NCBI RefSeq assembly: GCF_011174675.1
Contig: NZ_JAANIG010000005.1
Location: 94,345 to 158,344, forward strand
DNA length: 64,000 bases
Direction of reading: 5' to 3'
Origin: Perlabentimonas gracilis
Lineage (GTDB): Bacteria; Bacteroidota; Bacteroidia; Bacteroidales; Tenuifilaceae
Every line of letters starts with the position of its first letter. Within the stretch, counting starts at the first letter, position 1. Below the pieces are notes generated by a model that worked only from the letters and a program-made list of their open reading frames with translations, did no database searches and was not told where the DNA came from. Shown here one piece after another: positions 53,573 through 61,255 of this stretch. Made by a program: the position numbers and the translations under genes.

Positions 53573-55882
53573 ATGAATCCATACTTAAAGCACGATGAGT
53601 GGTGCATTATTGAGGAGGGGTTTAATCCTGAGAATACTCGTGCATCTGAAAGTATTTTTAGCATCGGCAATGGTGCCATGGGCCAACGAGCCAATTTCGA
53701 AGAGCAATATAGTGGCTCAACTCTCCCCGGCAGCTATGTGGCAGGAGTATACTATCCCGATAAAACCCGTGTAGGCTGGTGGAAGAATGGTTACCCCGAG
53801 TACTTTGCTAAAGTTATTAACTCAACCAACTGGATTGGTATTGATGTCGATATTAATGGGGAACCGCTAGATCTTGCTCAGTGCAACGTTGATGAATTCC
53901 GCCGTGTGCTCAACATGAAGGAAGGTTACCTTGAGCGTACTTTCATTTGTGAGATGCCATCGGGGGTGAAGGTTGCCGTGTCGGCAAAACGGTTCTTAAG
54001 CATTGTTAATTCTGAGCTCGGAGCCATTCGATACTCCATTAAGCCCCTTACGGCCAATGCCGATATTGTTCTTAAACCCTACCTCGATGCTGATGTTAGC
54101 AACGAGGACTCGAACTACGGCGAAAAGTTTTGGGATGAGGTAGAGCAGAAAGCCACCGATAATGAGGCTTTTATTGTTACCAAAACCAAGAAGCTCGATT
54201 TTCAGGTTGGCCATGCCATGCGATACAACGTGTATCTCGATAACGAGAGGCAAAACATAAGCCCCGAAATTGTTAGCCGAGAAAAATATGTTGGTTCAAA
54301 GGTAACTGTTGGTGCAAAAGCTGGCCAAGAGGTTACTGTTTATAAGTACGGTGCAGTAATCTCAAGCCTAAACCACGCTAAGGATACATTCCCAAAAGCG
54401 ATGGCTAGCTTGCTCGATCAAGCTATATCTAAGGGCTTTGATGAGATGCTGAACGATCAGGCCTTGGCCTGGGCCGATGTGTGGGCACATAGTGATATTA
54501 CCATCGAGGGTGATGTGGCAGCACAGCAGGCCATTCGTTTCAATATCTTCCAGCTAAGCCAAACCTATACGGGTAAGGATGAGAGGCTAAATATTGGCCC
54601 CAAAGGATTTACCGGCGAGAAGTACGGTGGTTCTACCTACTGGGATACTGAGGCTTACTGTCTGCCCTTCTATATGATTACCCATGGACAAAAGGTTGCT
54701 CGTCAGCTATTGCTATACAGGTATAAGCAGCTTGGTAAAGCTATCGAGAATGCTGAAAAGTTAGGCTTCTCGGATGGGGCTGCTCTTTTCCCAATGGTAA
54801 CAATGAATGGTGAGGAGTGCCACAACGAGTGGGAAATTACCTTCGAGGAGATTCACCGAAATGGAGCCATAGCATTTGCCGTTTACAACTATGTGCGCTA
54901 TACTGGCGACAAGAGCTACCTGGCCAATTTTGGCCTTGAACTCCTAATTGCCATTGCACGTTTCTGGGCGCAAAGGGTTAACTTCTCACAGGAGAAAGGT
55001 AAGTACGTTATGCTTGGCGTTACCGGGCCAAATGAGTACGAGAACAATATCAACAACAACTGGTACACCAACCTAATTGCCACTTGGTGTATGGAGTATG
55101 CCGATGAGGTGGCTGCGTACGTTAAGCAAACCGAACCCGAGAAGTATAATGCCTTAGCTCAAAAAATTTCATTCGACGAAGGCAAAGAGCTGTCGAAGTG
55201 GAAAGATATTCGTGACAATATGTTCTTCCCTGAGGATGAGAAGTTAGGCATATTCCTTCAGCAGGAGGGGTATATGGATAAGGAGCAAATACTTGTTAAG
55301 GATCTCGACCCCAAGCAACGACCCATTAACCAAAAATGGAGTTGGGATCGCATTCTTCGTTCTTGCTTTATCAAGCAGGCCGATGTGTTGCAAGGATTAT
55401 ACTTCTTAGAGGATAGGTTCGATTTGGATACTATACGCCGTAACTTCGAGTTCTACGAGGCGCGTACGGTGCACGAGTCTTCCCTTTCGCCTTGTGTACA
55501 CTCCGTGCAGGCAGCTCTTATAGGTAATATCCATAAAGCTTACGAGCTATACCTACGCACCTCTCGTCTCGATTTGGACGACTACAACCACGAGGTGAAG
55601 GAGGGGTTACACATTACCAGTATGGCTGGCACCTGGATATCGATTGTAGAGGGCTTTGGCGGAATGCGAGTGAGGGATAATAAGCTGGTATTTAATCCGC
55701 TAATCCCAGAGCAATGGAAGTCGTATAGCTTCAAGGTGTGGTTCAGAGAGAATGTGCTTAAGGTTAATGTGAATGGTAAAGCTATAACCATTACAAACGA
55801 AGAAGGGCCTTCAATTACAGTTACAGTATTTGGCAAGGATCAAGTTATTGCGTCCAGCTCATCGGAGCAAATTACTAAGTAG
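53573..55882 (+). CDS. malP: GH65 phosphorylase, probable maltose phosphorylase
   Basis: This 769-residue cytoplasmic enzyme splits maltose with phosphate into glucose and beta-glucose 1-phosphate. It has the GH65 N-terminal beta-sandwich domain (about 1-270), the (alpha/alpha)6 barrel and a small C-terminal domain. The general acid is E488 in TGPNEYENN, and the following NNWYTN is also characteristic of maltose phosphorylases. A phosphate-site region is recognisable at WSWDRILRS and HESSLSPCVHS. Specificity for maltose rather than kojibiose or trehalose is inferred from the transporter and sus context. Its product needs beta-phosphoglucomutase, which is not in this window. Confidence 0.92.
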   Translation: MNPYLKHDEWCIIEEGFNPENTRASESIFSIGNGAMGQRANFEEQYSGSTLPGSYVAGVYYPDKTRVGWWKNGYPEYFAKVINSTNWIGIDVDINGEPLDLAQCNVDEFRRVLNMKEGYLERTFICEMPSGVKVAVSAKRFLSIVNSELGAIRYSIKPLTANADIVLKPYLDADVSNEDSNYGEKFWDEVEQKATDNEAFIVTKTKKLDFQVGHAMRYNVYLDNERQNISPEIVSREKYVGSKVTVGAKAGQEVTVYKYGAVISSLNHAKDTFPKAMASLLDQAISKGFDEMLNDQALAWADVWAHSDITIEGDVAAQQAIRFNIFQLSQTYTGKDERLNIGPKGFTGEKYGGSTYWDTEAYCLPFYMITHGQKVARQLLLYRYKQLGKAIENAEKLGFSDGAALFPMVTMNGEECHNEWEITFEEIHRNGAIAFAVYNYVRYTGDKSYLANFGLELLIAIARFWAQRVNFSQEKGKYVMLGVTGPNEYENNINNNWYTNLIATWCMEYADEVAAYVKQTEPEKYNALAQKISFDEGKELSKWKDIRDNMFFPEDEKLGIFLQQEGYMDKEQILVKDLDPKQRPINQKWSWDRILRSCFIKQADVLQGLYFLEDRFDLDTIRRNFEFYEARTVHESSLSPCVHSVQAALIGNIHKAYELYLRTSRLDLDDYNHEVKEGLHITSMAGTWISIVEGFGGMRVRDNKLVFNPLIPEQWKSYSFKVWFRENVLKVNVNGKAITITNEEGPSITVTVFGKDQVIASSSSEQITK

Positions 55883-55909
55883 AAATTTGATTCTTCTCGA
55901 ATTGCCAAA

Positions 55910-55944
55910 ATTAAGAGGTCCTCAAATGTTGAGGATCTCTTAAT
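55910..55944 (+). terminator. Hairpin between GH65 and SLC13 genes
   Basis: A 16-bp stem with one G-T pair (55910-55925 with 55929-55944) has a 3-base loop. No T-run follows, so termination may be partial. Its right arm carries the minus-33 box of the next promoter. Confidence 0.7.
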
Positions 55945-55958
55945 CTTGTGTAACTTTG
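55929..55958 (+). promoter_or_regulatory. Promoter of the SLC13-DUF202-fba run
   Basis: TTG (55929-55931), 19 bases and TAACTTTG (55951-55958) match the Bacteroidota consensus. The SLC13 start codon is 31 bases further on, so these genes can be expressed apart from the sugar genes. Confidence 0.65.
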
Positions 55959-55989
55959 ATATTCATCTCACCTTATTACTCAATAGGGA

Positions 55990-57759
55990 ATGGAGCATAT
56001 CTATGTTTTTGCCACGTTAATAGTTGTTCTTGGGCTATTTGTCTGGGGACGAGTAAGGCACGATTTTGTTGCTCTTATAGCCCTATTCGTACTAATTGTA
56101 TTTGGATTAATTCCCGCTGAGGACGCATTTGCCGGTTTTGGACACCCTGCTGTGATTACCGTTGCAGCGGTTTTAATTATTGGTAAAGCGCTTGAGTACT
56201 CCGGGCTAATCGATATTTTGGGTAGTTGGGTTACCAAGGTGGGCAATAGCCTTACGCTACAAATTCTCACCCTTTCGGTTTTGGTGGCAGTTGCATCGGC
56301 CTTTATGAATAATGTGGGCGCTTTAGCCATACTCATGCCCGTTGCCCTGCATATTGCCAGGAAAAGTGGAAATCCGCCCTCGTATCTGCTTATGCCCATA
56401 GCTTTCGCTTCGTTGCTTGGAGGGATGACAACGCTTATAGGTACTCCACCCAATATTATTATTGCCACTTTTCGAGCTGAGGAGATGGGTGAGCCTTTTG
56501 GTATGTTCAGCTTCTCACCTGTGGGCGTGGGGTTAACCCTGGTTGGTCTTATCTTCATTGTTATTGTAGGATGGAGACTTCTACCCAAGCGCGCTGCTAA
56601 AAAATCGGAGTCGAAAAGTTTTGAAATCGACGATTATATCACCGAGGTAAGGGTTGCTAAAGAGTCGAAGCCCTTGGGCAAAAGCATTGCAGAGCTAGAG
56701 AAGATTTCTAAGGCTGATGTGCAGATACTGGGGTTGGTAAGGCAAAACAAGCGTATGCATGCCCCCGATGAGGACGAAGTGCTACTTGAGAATGATATTA
56801 TAATTATCGAGGGCGATACTGATGCCATTAAATCATTTATTGATGATTCGGAGCTTGTTCTTGTTGGAGGTAAAAAATTCCGTATGGATGCTGTGGGGTC
56901 CAAGAATATTGCAATAAATGAAGCCATTGTCATGGCCGACTCGCCACTCATTGGACAAACCACATCGGCAATGCGTATGCGTACTCGGTACGGAGTAAAC
57001 CTACTGGCGGTTGCCCGTAGGGGCGACCAAATACACAGAAGGCTGGACCATATAGTTTTTAGGGTGGGCGATGTGCTTATGCTGCAAGGGCGTGCTCACC
57101 TTCTCGACGATACCATAAAATCGATGGGATGTCTACCCTTGGCTCGCCGTAGTTTACGTATTGGGTACGAGAAAAAAATTGCCCTTAGCCTTAGCCTATT
57201 TATCACATCCATAGTGCTGGTAATTACTGGGCTCTTGCCTGTGCACGTCTCATTTATGCTGGCGGCTGTGGGGATGGTTCTAACCGGTGTGCTACCTGTC
57301 AAAAACATGTATACAAGCATCGATTGGCCTGTGATAATCCTTTTGGGGGCTATGCTGCCTGTGGGTGAGGCGCTCGAATCCTCTGGAGGGGCTGCCATCA
57401 TTGCAAATCACATATTGTCTTTATCACAGCTAATTCCCGCTTGGGCAACCATCGGTATTCTGCTAACGGTAACTATGTTGTTATCCAACGTTATCAACAA
57501 TGCTGCAACCGTAGTGCTAATGGCTCCAATAGGTATAGCTATTGCCAAGGGTATGGGGCATAGTATCGACCCTTTTCTCATGGCCATTGCAGTTGGTGCA
57601 TCGGCGGCATTTTTAACGCCCATTGGGCATCAGTCCAACACCCTGGTGATGGGCCCTGGAGGCTACAAGTTTGCCGATTATTTTAGGATGGGGCTTCCCA
57701 TTTCCATCCTTGTTGTTGCCGTGACTGTGCCTTTAATTATGTATTTTTGGCCTTTGTAA
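55990..57759 (+). CDS. SLC13-family permease with two TrkA-C (RCK_C) domains
   Basis: This 589-residue inner-membrane permease of the divalent-anion/sodium symporter type has paired membrane halves (about 1-195 and 395-589). The segments AFMNNVGALAILMPVA and GTPPNIIIATF in the first half and NVINNAATVVLMAP in the second are the conserved hairpin and helix-break regions. Between them lie two RCK_C domains (about 205-375; ITEVRVAKESKPLGKSI, then AINEAIVMADSPLIGQTT), thought to regulate transport. Substrates in the family include sulfate, phosphate and dicarboxylates; none can be chosen here. It has its own promoter, and DUF202 follows 19 bases later. Confidence 0.9.
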   Translation: MEHIYVFATLIVVLGLFVWGRVRHDFVALIALFVLIVFGLIPAEDAFAGFGHPAVITVAAVLIIGKALEYSGLIDILGSWVTKVGNSLTLQILTLSVLVAVASAFMNNVGALAILMPVALHIARKSGNPPSYLLMPIAFASLLGGMTTLIGTPPNIIIATFRAEEMGEPFGMFSFSPVGVGLTLVGLIFIVIVGWRLLPKRAAKKSESKSFEIDDYITEVRVAKESKPLGKSIAELEKISKADVQILGLVRQNKRMHAPDEDEVLLENDIIIIEGDTDAIKSFIDDSELVLVGGKKFRMDAVGSKNIAINEAIVMADSPLIGQTTSAMRMRTRYGVNLLAVARRGDQIHRRLDHIVFRVGDVLMLQGRAHLLDDTIKSMGCLPLARRSLRIGYEKKIALSLSLFITSIVLVITGLLPVHVSFMLAAVGMVLTGVLPVKNMYTSIDWPVIILLGAMLPVGEALESSGGAAIIANHILSLSQLIPAWATIGILLTVTMLLSNVINNAATVVLMAPIGIAIAKGMGHSIDPFLMAIAVGASAAFLTPIGHQSNTLVMGPGGYKFADYFRMGLPISILVVAVTVPLIMYFWPL

Positions 57760-57778
57760 ATATTTAATCGGAAAAGCG

Positions 57779-58108
57779 ATGTTAAGACGGCCCAGCTTTT
57801 TTAAACACATCTTTAGCCCAAAGGAAGAGATAATCCTTAGAGATTACCTTGCCCTTGAACGAACAAAGCTGGCTAATGAGCGCACGTTGCTAGCGTATTC
57901 ACGCACATCGGTATATATGTTGCTTGGTGGTATCGCCTTTTTGCAGCTAAAGGATTTCATGGCCATTCGATGGATAGGTTACGTAACCATAGGGCTTAGC
58001 GTAATATTGGCAGTTTTTGGATTAATCCGTTTTCTACAGATTAGAATTCGTTTAGACAGATACTACCAAAAGACCTATAACGCCGATACTGATAACGAAT
58101 TGACTTAA
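57779..58108 (+). CDS. DUF202 (YidH-family) small membrane protein
   Basis: This 109-residue protein has a hydrophilic N-terminal LALERTKLANERTLLAYSRT segment, the DUF202 signature, followed by two transmembrane helices (about 42-60 and 66-86). The function of the family is not known. It lies 19 bases after the SLC13 gene and 26 bases before the aldolase gene, so the three probably share a transcript. Confidence 0.9.
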   Translation: MLRRPSFFKHIFSPKEEIILRDYLALERTKLANERTLLAYSRTSVYMLLGGIAFLQLKDFMAIRWIGYVTIGLSVILAVFGLIRFLQIRIRLDRYYQKTYNADTDNELT

Positions 58109-58134
58109 TAACTTACAACTAATATTATATTATT

Positions 58135-59199
58135 ATGAAAAGATTCCCTGCAGGTGTACTTACCGGAAAACAAGTACAAGAGGTTTTTGCAATTGCAAAA
58201 GCCGAGGGTTGGGCAATACCAGCCGTTAACGTAACCGGAACGGATACTATCAACTCCGTTCTAGAAACCGCACGTGAAGTTGGATCCCCTGTAATTATAC
58301 AGTTCTCAAATGGAGGAGCCTCGTTCTATGCAGGCAAGGGGCTTTCAAATGATGGGCAGAATTCAGCAATACTTGGAGCAATTTCAGGTGCCAAGCACGT
58401 TCACCTAATGGCCGAGGCGTATGGCGTTCCCGTTATTATGCATACCGACCACGCCGCCAAAAAGCTACTACCTTGGATTGATGGCCTTTTAGATGCTGGC
58501 GAAAAGCACTTTGCCGAAACCGGCAAACCCCTTTACAGCTCCCACATGCTAGACCTTTCAGAAGAATCTCTGGAAGAAAATATAGAGATTTCGGCCAAAT
58601 ATCTTAAGCGGATGGCCAAAATTGGAATGACCCTGGAGATTGAGCTAGGTGTTACCGGAGGAGAGGAGGATGGCGTTGATAATACCGATGTTGATACCTC
58701 GAAGCTTTACACTCAGCCCGAGGAGGTTGCCTATGCGTATGAGCAGCTAATGAAGGTAAGCCCCAATTTTACCATTGCCGCTTCGTTTGGCAATGTGCAT
58801 GGCGTTTACAAGCCCGGTAATGTTGTGCTAAGCCCCGAGATTTTAAGAGATTCTCAGGATTTTATCGAGAAGAAATTCGGAACCGACCCCAAGCCTGTTA
58901 GCTTCGTATTCCACGGCGGAAGTGGCTCGGAGAAGGAGAAGATTGAGGAGGCCATTGGCTATGGCGTTATCAAGATGAACCTCGACACCGATTTGCAGTG
59001 GGCATTCTGGGATGGGATACGTAAATACTACATTGATAAGGAGGGATATCTACAGGCACAGATTGGTAACCCCGATGGCGACGATAAGCCCAACAAGAAG
59101 TACTACGATCCCCGTGTATGGCTGCGTAAAGGTGAGGAGAGCATCATTACACGTTTAAAAGTTTCTTTTGAAGATTTGAACTGCATTAATAGAGGTTAA
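58135..59199 (+). CDS. fbaA: Class II fructose-bisphosphate aldolase
   Basis: This zinc enzyme of glycolysis and gluconeogenesis splits fructose 1,6-bisphosphate into two triose phosphates. The 354-residue length and the sequence place it in the type A (E. coli FbaA-like) branch. Catalytic D105 and zinc ligand H106 lie in MHTDHAAK. Further conserved blocks are NVHGVYKPGNV and VFHGGSGSEKEKI. With pfkA at 13.4-14.5 kb, two adjacent glycolytic steps are in the window. The terminator 12 bases downstream ends the transcript before the GH13 genes. Confidence 0.96.
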   Translation: MKRFPAGVLTGKQVQEVFAIAKAEGWAIPAVNVTGTDTINSVLETAREVGSPVIIQFSNGGASFYAGKGLSNDGQNSAILGAISGAKHVHLMAEAYGVPVIMHTDHAAKKLLPWIDGLLDAGEKHFAETGKPLYSSHMLDLSEESLEENIEISAKYLKRMAKIGMTLEIELGVTGGEEDGVDNTDVDTSKLYTQPEEVAYAYEQLMKVSPNFTIAASFGNVHGVYKPGNVVLSPEILRDSQDFIEKKFGTDPKPVSFVFHGGSGSEKEKIEEAIGYGVIKMNLDTDLQWAFWDGIRKYYIDKEGYLQAQIGNPDGDDKPNKKYYDPRVWLRKGEESIITRLKVSFEDLNCINRG

Positions 59200-59211
59200 G
59201 CTACTAATAAT

Positions 59212-59250
59212 GCCCCTTTGGAGTGCCTAACTGTACCCAAGGGGGCTTTT
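59212..59250 (+). terminator. Terminator after the aldolase gene
   Basis: A 10-bp stem with one G-T pair (59212-59221 with 59237-59246) is followed by Ts. It lies 14 bases before the next start codon, so the downstream GH13 gene depends on read-through or on a promoter I could not identify. Confidence 0.85.
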
Positions 59251-59263
59251 TATTTTTATTGCT

Positions 59264-61105
59264 ATGAGAAATTTATTTGTTGTTGTTTTTTTAATTGCTG
59301 CTATGTCAATATCCAACGCGCAAAGCTTAAGCAGAGTTGAACCACCCAACTGGTGGGTGGGGATGTTGCATAACGAGATTCAGCTGCTTGTTTACGGAAA
59401 GGACATTGCACTAACAGAGGTTAGCTTCGAGTATCCAGGTGTTAGGTTAATTAGCATCGAACGGGTACAAAATCCCAACTACTTATTTATAAACCTTGCT
59501 ATTGCCGATGATACCAAGCCCGGTAGTTTTGATATCAACTTTAGGATATCGAAACGAAAAACGCTAACCTACACATACAGGTTGGATGAGCGCCGTGAGG
59601 GTTCTGCTCAGCGCAAGGGGTTTGATGCTTCCGATGTGGTGTATCTGCTTTTCCCAGATAGGTTTGCCAATGGCGATCCTAGTAACGACAGCTACGAGGG
59701 AATGGCCGACAAGTTCGATCGTGAGGATCTGTATGCTCGCCATGGGGGCGATTTGCAGGGTGTCATTAATCATCTCGATTATTTGAATGAGCTGGGAATG
59801 ACCGCCATTTGGCTTAATCCCGTGTTGGAGAGCAAGCAACCCTGGCAATCGTATCACCACTACGCCATTACCGATTTTTATAATGTTGATAGGCGGTTTG
59901 GTAGCAATGAGCTGTATAGGCAAATGGTTGAGGAGGCGCATAGCAAGGATATAAAGATTATTAAGGATATGATCTTTAACCACTCGGGAAGCAAGCATTG
60001 GTTTATTGAGGATTTACCCATGGATGATTGGGTAAACCAGTGGCCAGAATTTACCCGCACCAACTATCGTATTCCTGCCGTTTTCGATCCCCATGCCTCC
60101 GAAGCAGATAAAAAGTTGATGAGCGATGGGTGGTTCGATACCCATATGCCCGATTTAAATCAGCGCAACCCTTACCTTGCTAAGTATTTTATCCAAAACA
60201 GCATTTGGTGGGTAGAGTATGCCAATCTTGATGGCATCAGGATGGATACCCATCCGTACCCCGATAAGGAGTTTATGGCCCATTGGACCAGATCCGTAAT
60301 GGAGGAGTACCCAAATTTCAATATTGTTGCCGAAACTTGGGTTAACTACCCCGCTTGGGTTGCCTACTGGCAAACTGGGGCGTTAAACCGCGATGGCTTC
60401 GACTCGGGAATTCCCACCGTTATGGACTTTCCGCTTTGCTACGCAATAAATAGCGCATTCGACGAGGAGGAGAGTTGGGACAGAGGGCTGCATCGTCTTT
60501 ATGAGATATTGGCCCACGACTATCTTTTTGCCGACCTAAACAACATCTTTATTTTCCCCGATAACCATGACCTTTCCCGCTTTATGAAGCATAAGGATAT
60601 GGCCATTGGGCGTTACAAGCTGGGTATGGCTTTCTTGCTGACCACACGCGGAATTCCTCAACTTTATTACGGTACAGAAATTCTTATGGATGGCGACGAT
60701 GCCAATGGGCATGGTGTACTCCGAAAAGAGTTTCCCGGTGGGTGGCCCGACCATAAACGCTCTGCATTTACTGCCGAAGGCAGAACCAAAAAGGAGAACG
60801 AGGCGTGGGACTATATGAGCACGTTGCTCAACTGGCGCAAAACAGCTACTGCTATTCATAACGGAAGATTGGTGCAGTTCCTACCCGAAAATGAGGTTTA
60901 TGTTTACTTCCGACAGAACGAGGAGCAAACGGTTATGGTTATTCTGCACAACGGCTATCAACCCAAGGTGCTAAAAACCGAACGGTTTAATGAGATACTC
61001 TCTGGTTTTACCAGCGGAAAAGATATTATTACTGGCAAGGAGTTGAACGATATGGGTAAGATTCAGCTCTCACCTCGTTCAGCAATGGTAATTGAATTAA
61101 AGTAG
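59264..61105 (+). CDS. susA: Periplasmic GH13 cyclomaltodextrinase/neopullulanase (SusA-like)
   Basis: This 613-residue alpha-glucanase has a cleavable signal peptide (ending SNAQS, no lipobox), so it should be free in the periplasm. The N-terminal Cyc-maltodextrin domain (about 21-115) contains VEPPNWWVGML. The GH13 barrel has catalytic D328 (IRMDTHP), E357 (VAETWV) and D436 (DNHDLSR), and a C-terminal beta domain ends the protein. SusA of Bacteroides has the same plan and trims imported oligosaccharides to maltose or glucose in the periplasm. It starts 64 bases after the aldolase stop codon. Confidence 0.94.
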   Translation: MRNLFVVVFLIAAMSISNAQSLSRVEPPNWWVGMLHNEIQLLVYGKDIALTEVSFEYPGVRLISIERVQNPNYLFINLAIADDTKPGSFDINFRISKRKTLTYTYRLDERREGSAQRKGFDASDVVYLLFPDRFANGDPSNDSYEGMADKFDREDLYARHGGDLQGVINHLDYLNELGMTAIWLNPVLESKQPWQSYHHYAITDFYNVDRRFGSNELYRQMVEEAHSKDIKIIKDMIFNHSGSKHWFIEDLPMDDWVNQWPEFTRTNYRIPAVFDPHASEADKKLMSDGWFDTHMPDLNQRNPYLAKYFIQNSIWWVEYANLDGIRMDTHPYPDKEFMAHWTRSVMEEYPNFNIVAETWVNYPAWVAYWQTGALNRDGFDSGIPTVMDFPLCYAINSAFDEEESWDRGLHRLYEILAHDYLFADLNNIFIFPDNHDLSRFMKHKDMAIGRYKLGMAFLLTTRGIPQLYYGTEILMDGDDANGHGVLRKEFPGGWPDHKRSAFTAEGRTKKENEAWDYMSTLLNWRKTATAIHNGRLVQFLPENEVYVYFRQNEEQTVMVILHNGYQPKVLKTERFNEILSGFTSGKDIITGKELNDMGKIQLSPRSAMVIELK

Positions 61106-61124
61106 CATTTTAAATTGGAAATTG

Positions 61125-61240
61125 GAACGCTGATCTTGCGAATTCTCACGAAATATAGATCTGCGATAATCTGATAAAACCTGCCCACAGCAGGCGGGTC
61201 TGCGTCACTTGTACTGAGCAAAGTCGAAGTATCAGCGTTC
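61125..61240. repeat. Intergenic inverted-repeat unit
   Basis: GAACGCTGAT (61125-61134) and its perfect complement (61231-61240) enclose about 96 bases. Between them are a CCTGC/GCAGG hairpin (61180-61184 with 61190-61194) and the phrase ACTGAGCAAAGTCGAAGT. I recognise this composition from repeated intergenic DNA of Bacteroidota; no coding capacity. It fills most of the gap between the two GH13 genes and may separate their expression. Confidence 0.7.
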
Positions 61241-61255
61241 TGAAAAATCGAAACT

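Noticed and set aside
56001..56588. Long reverse-strand open frame (195 codons) opposite the SLC13 gene
   Set aside because: It lies wholly inside a well-supported membrane protein gene; its composition (many Pro, Ser, Thr, Ile) is what reading the complement of hydrophobic codons gives, and it has no recognisable motif.
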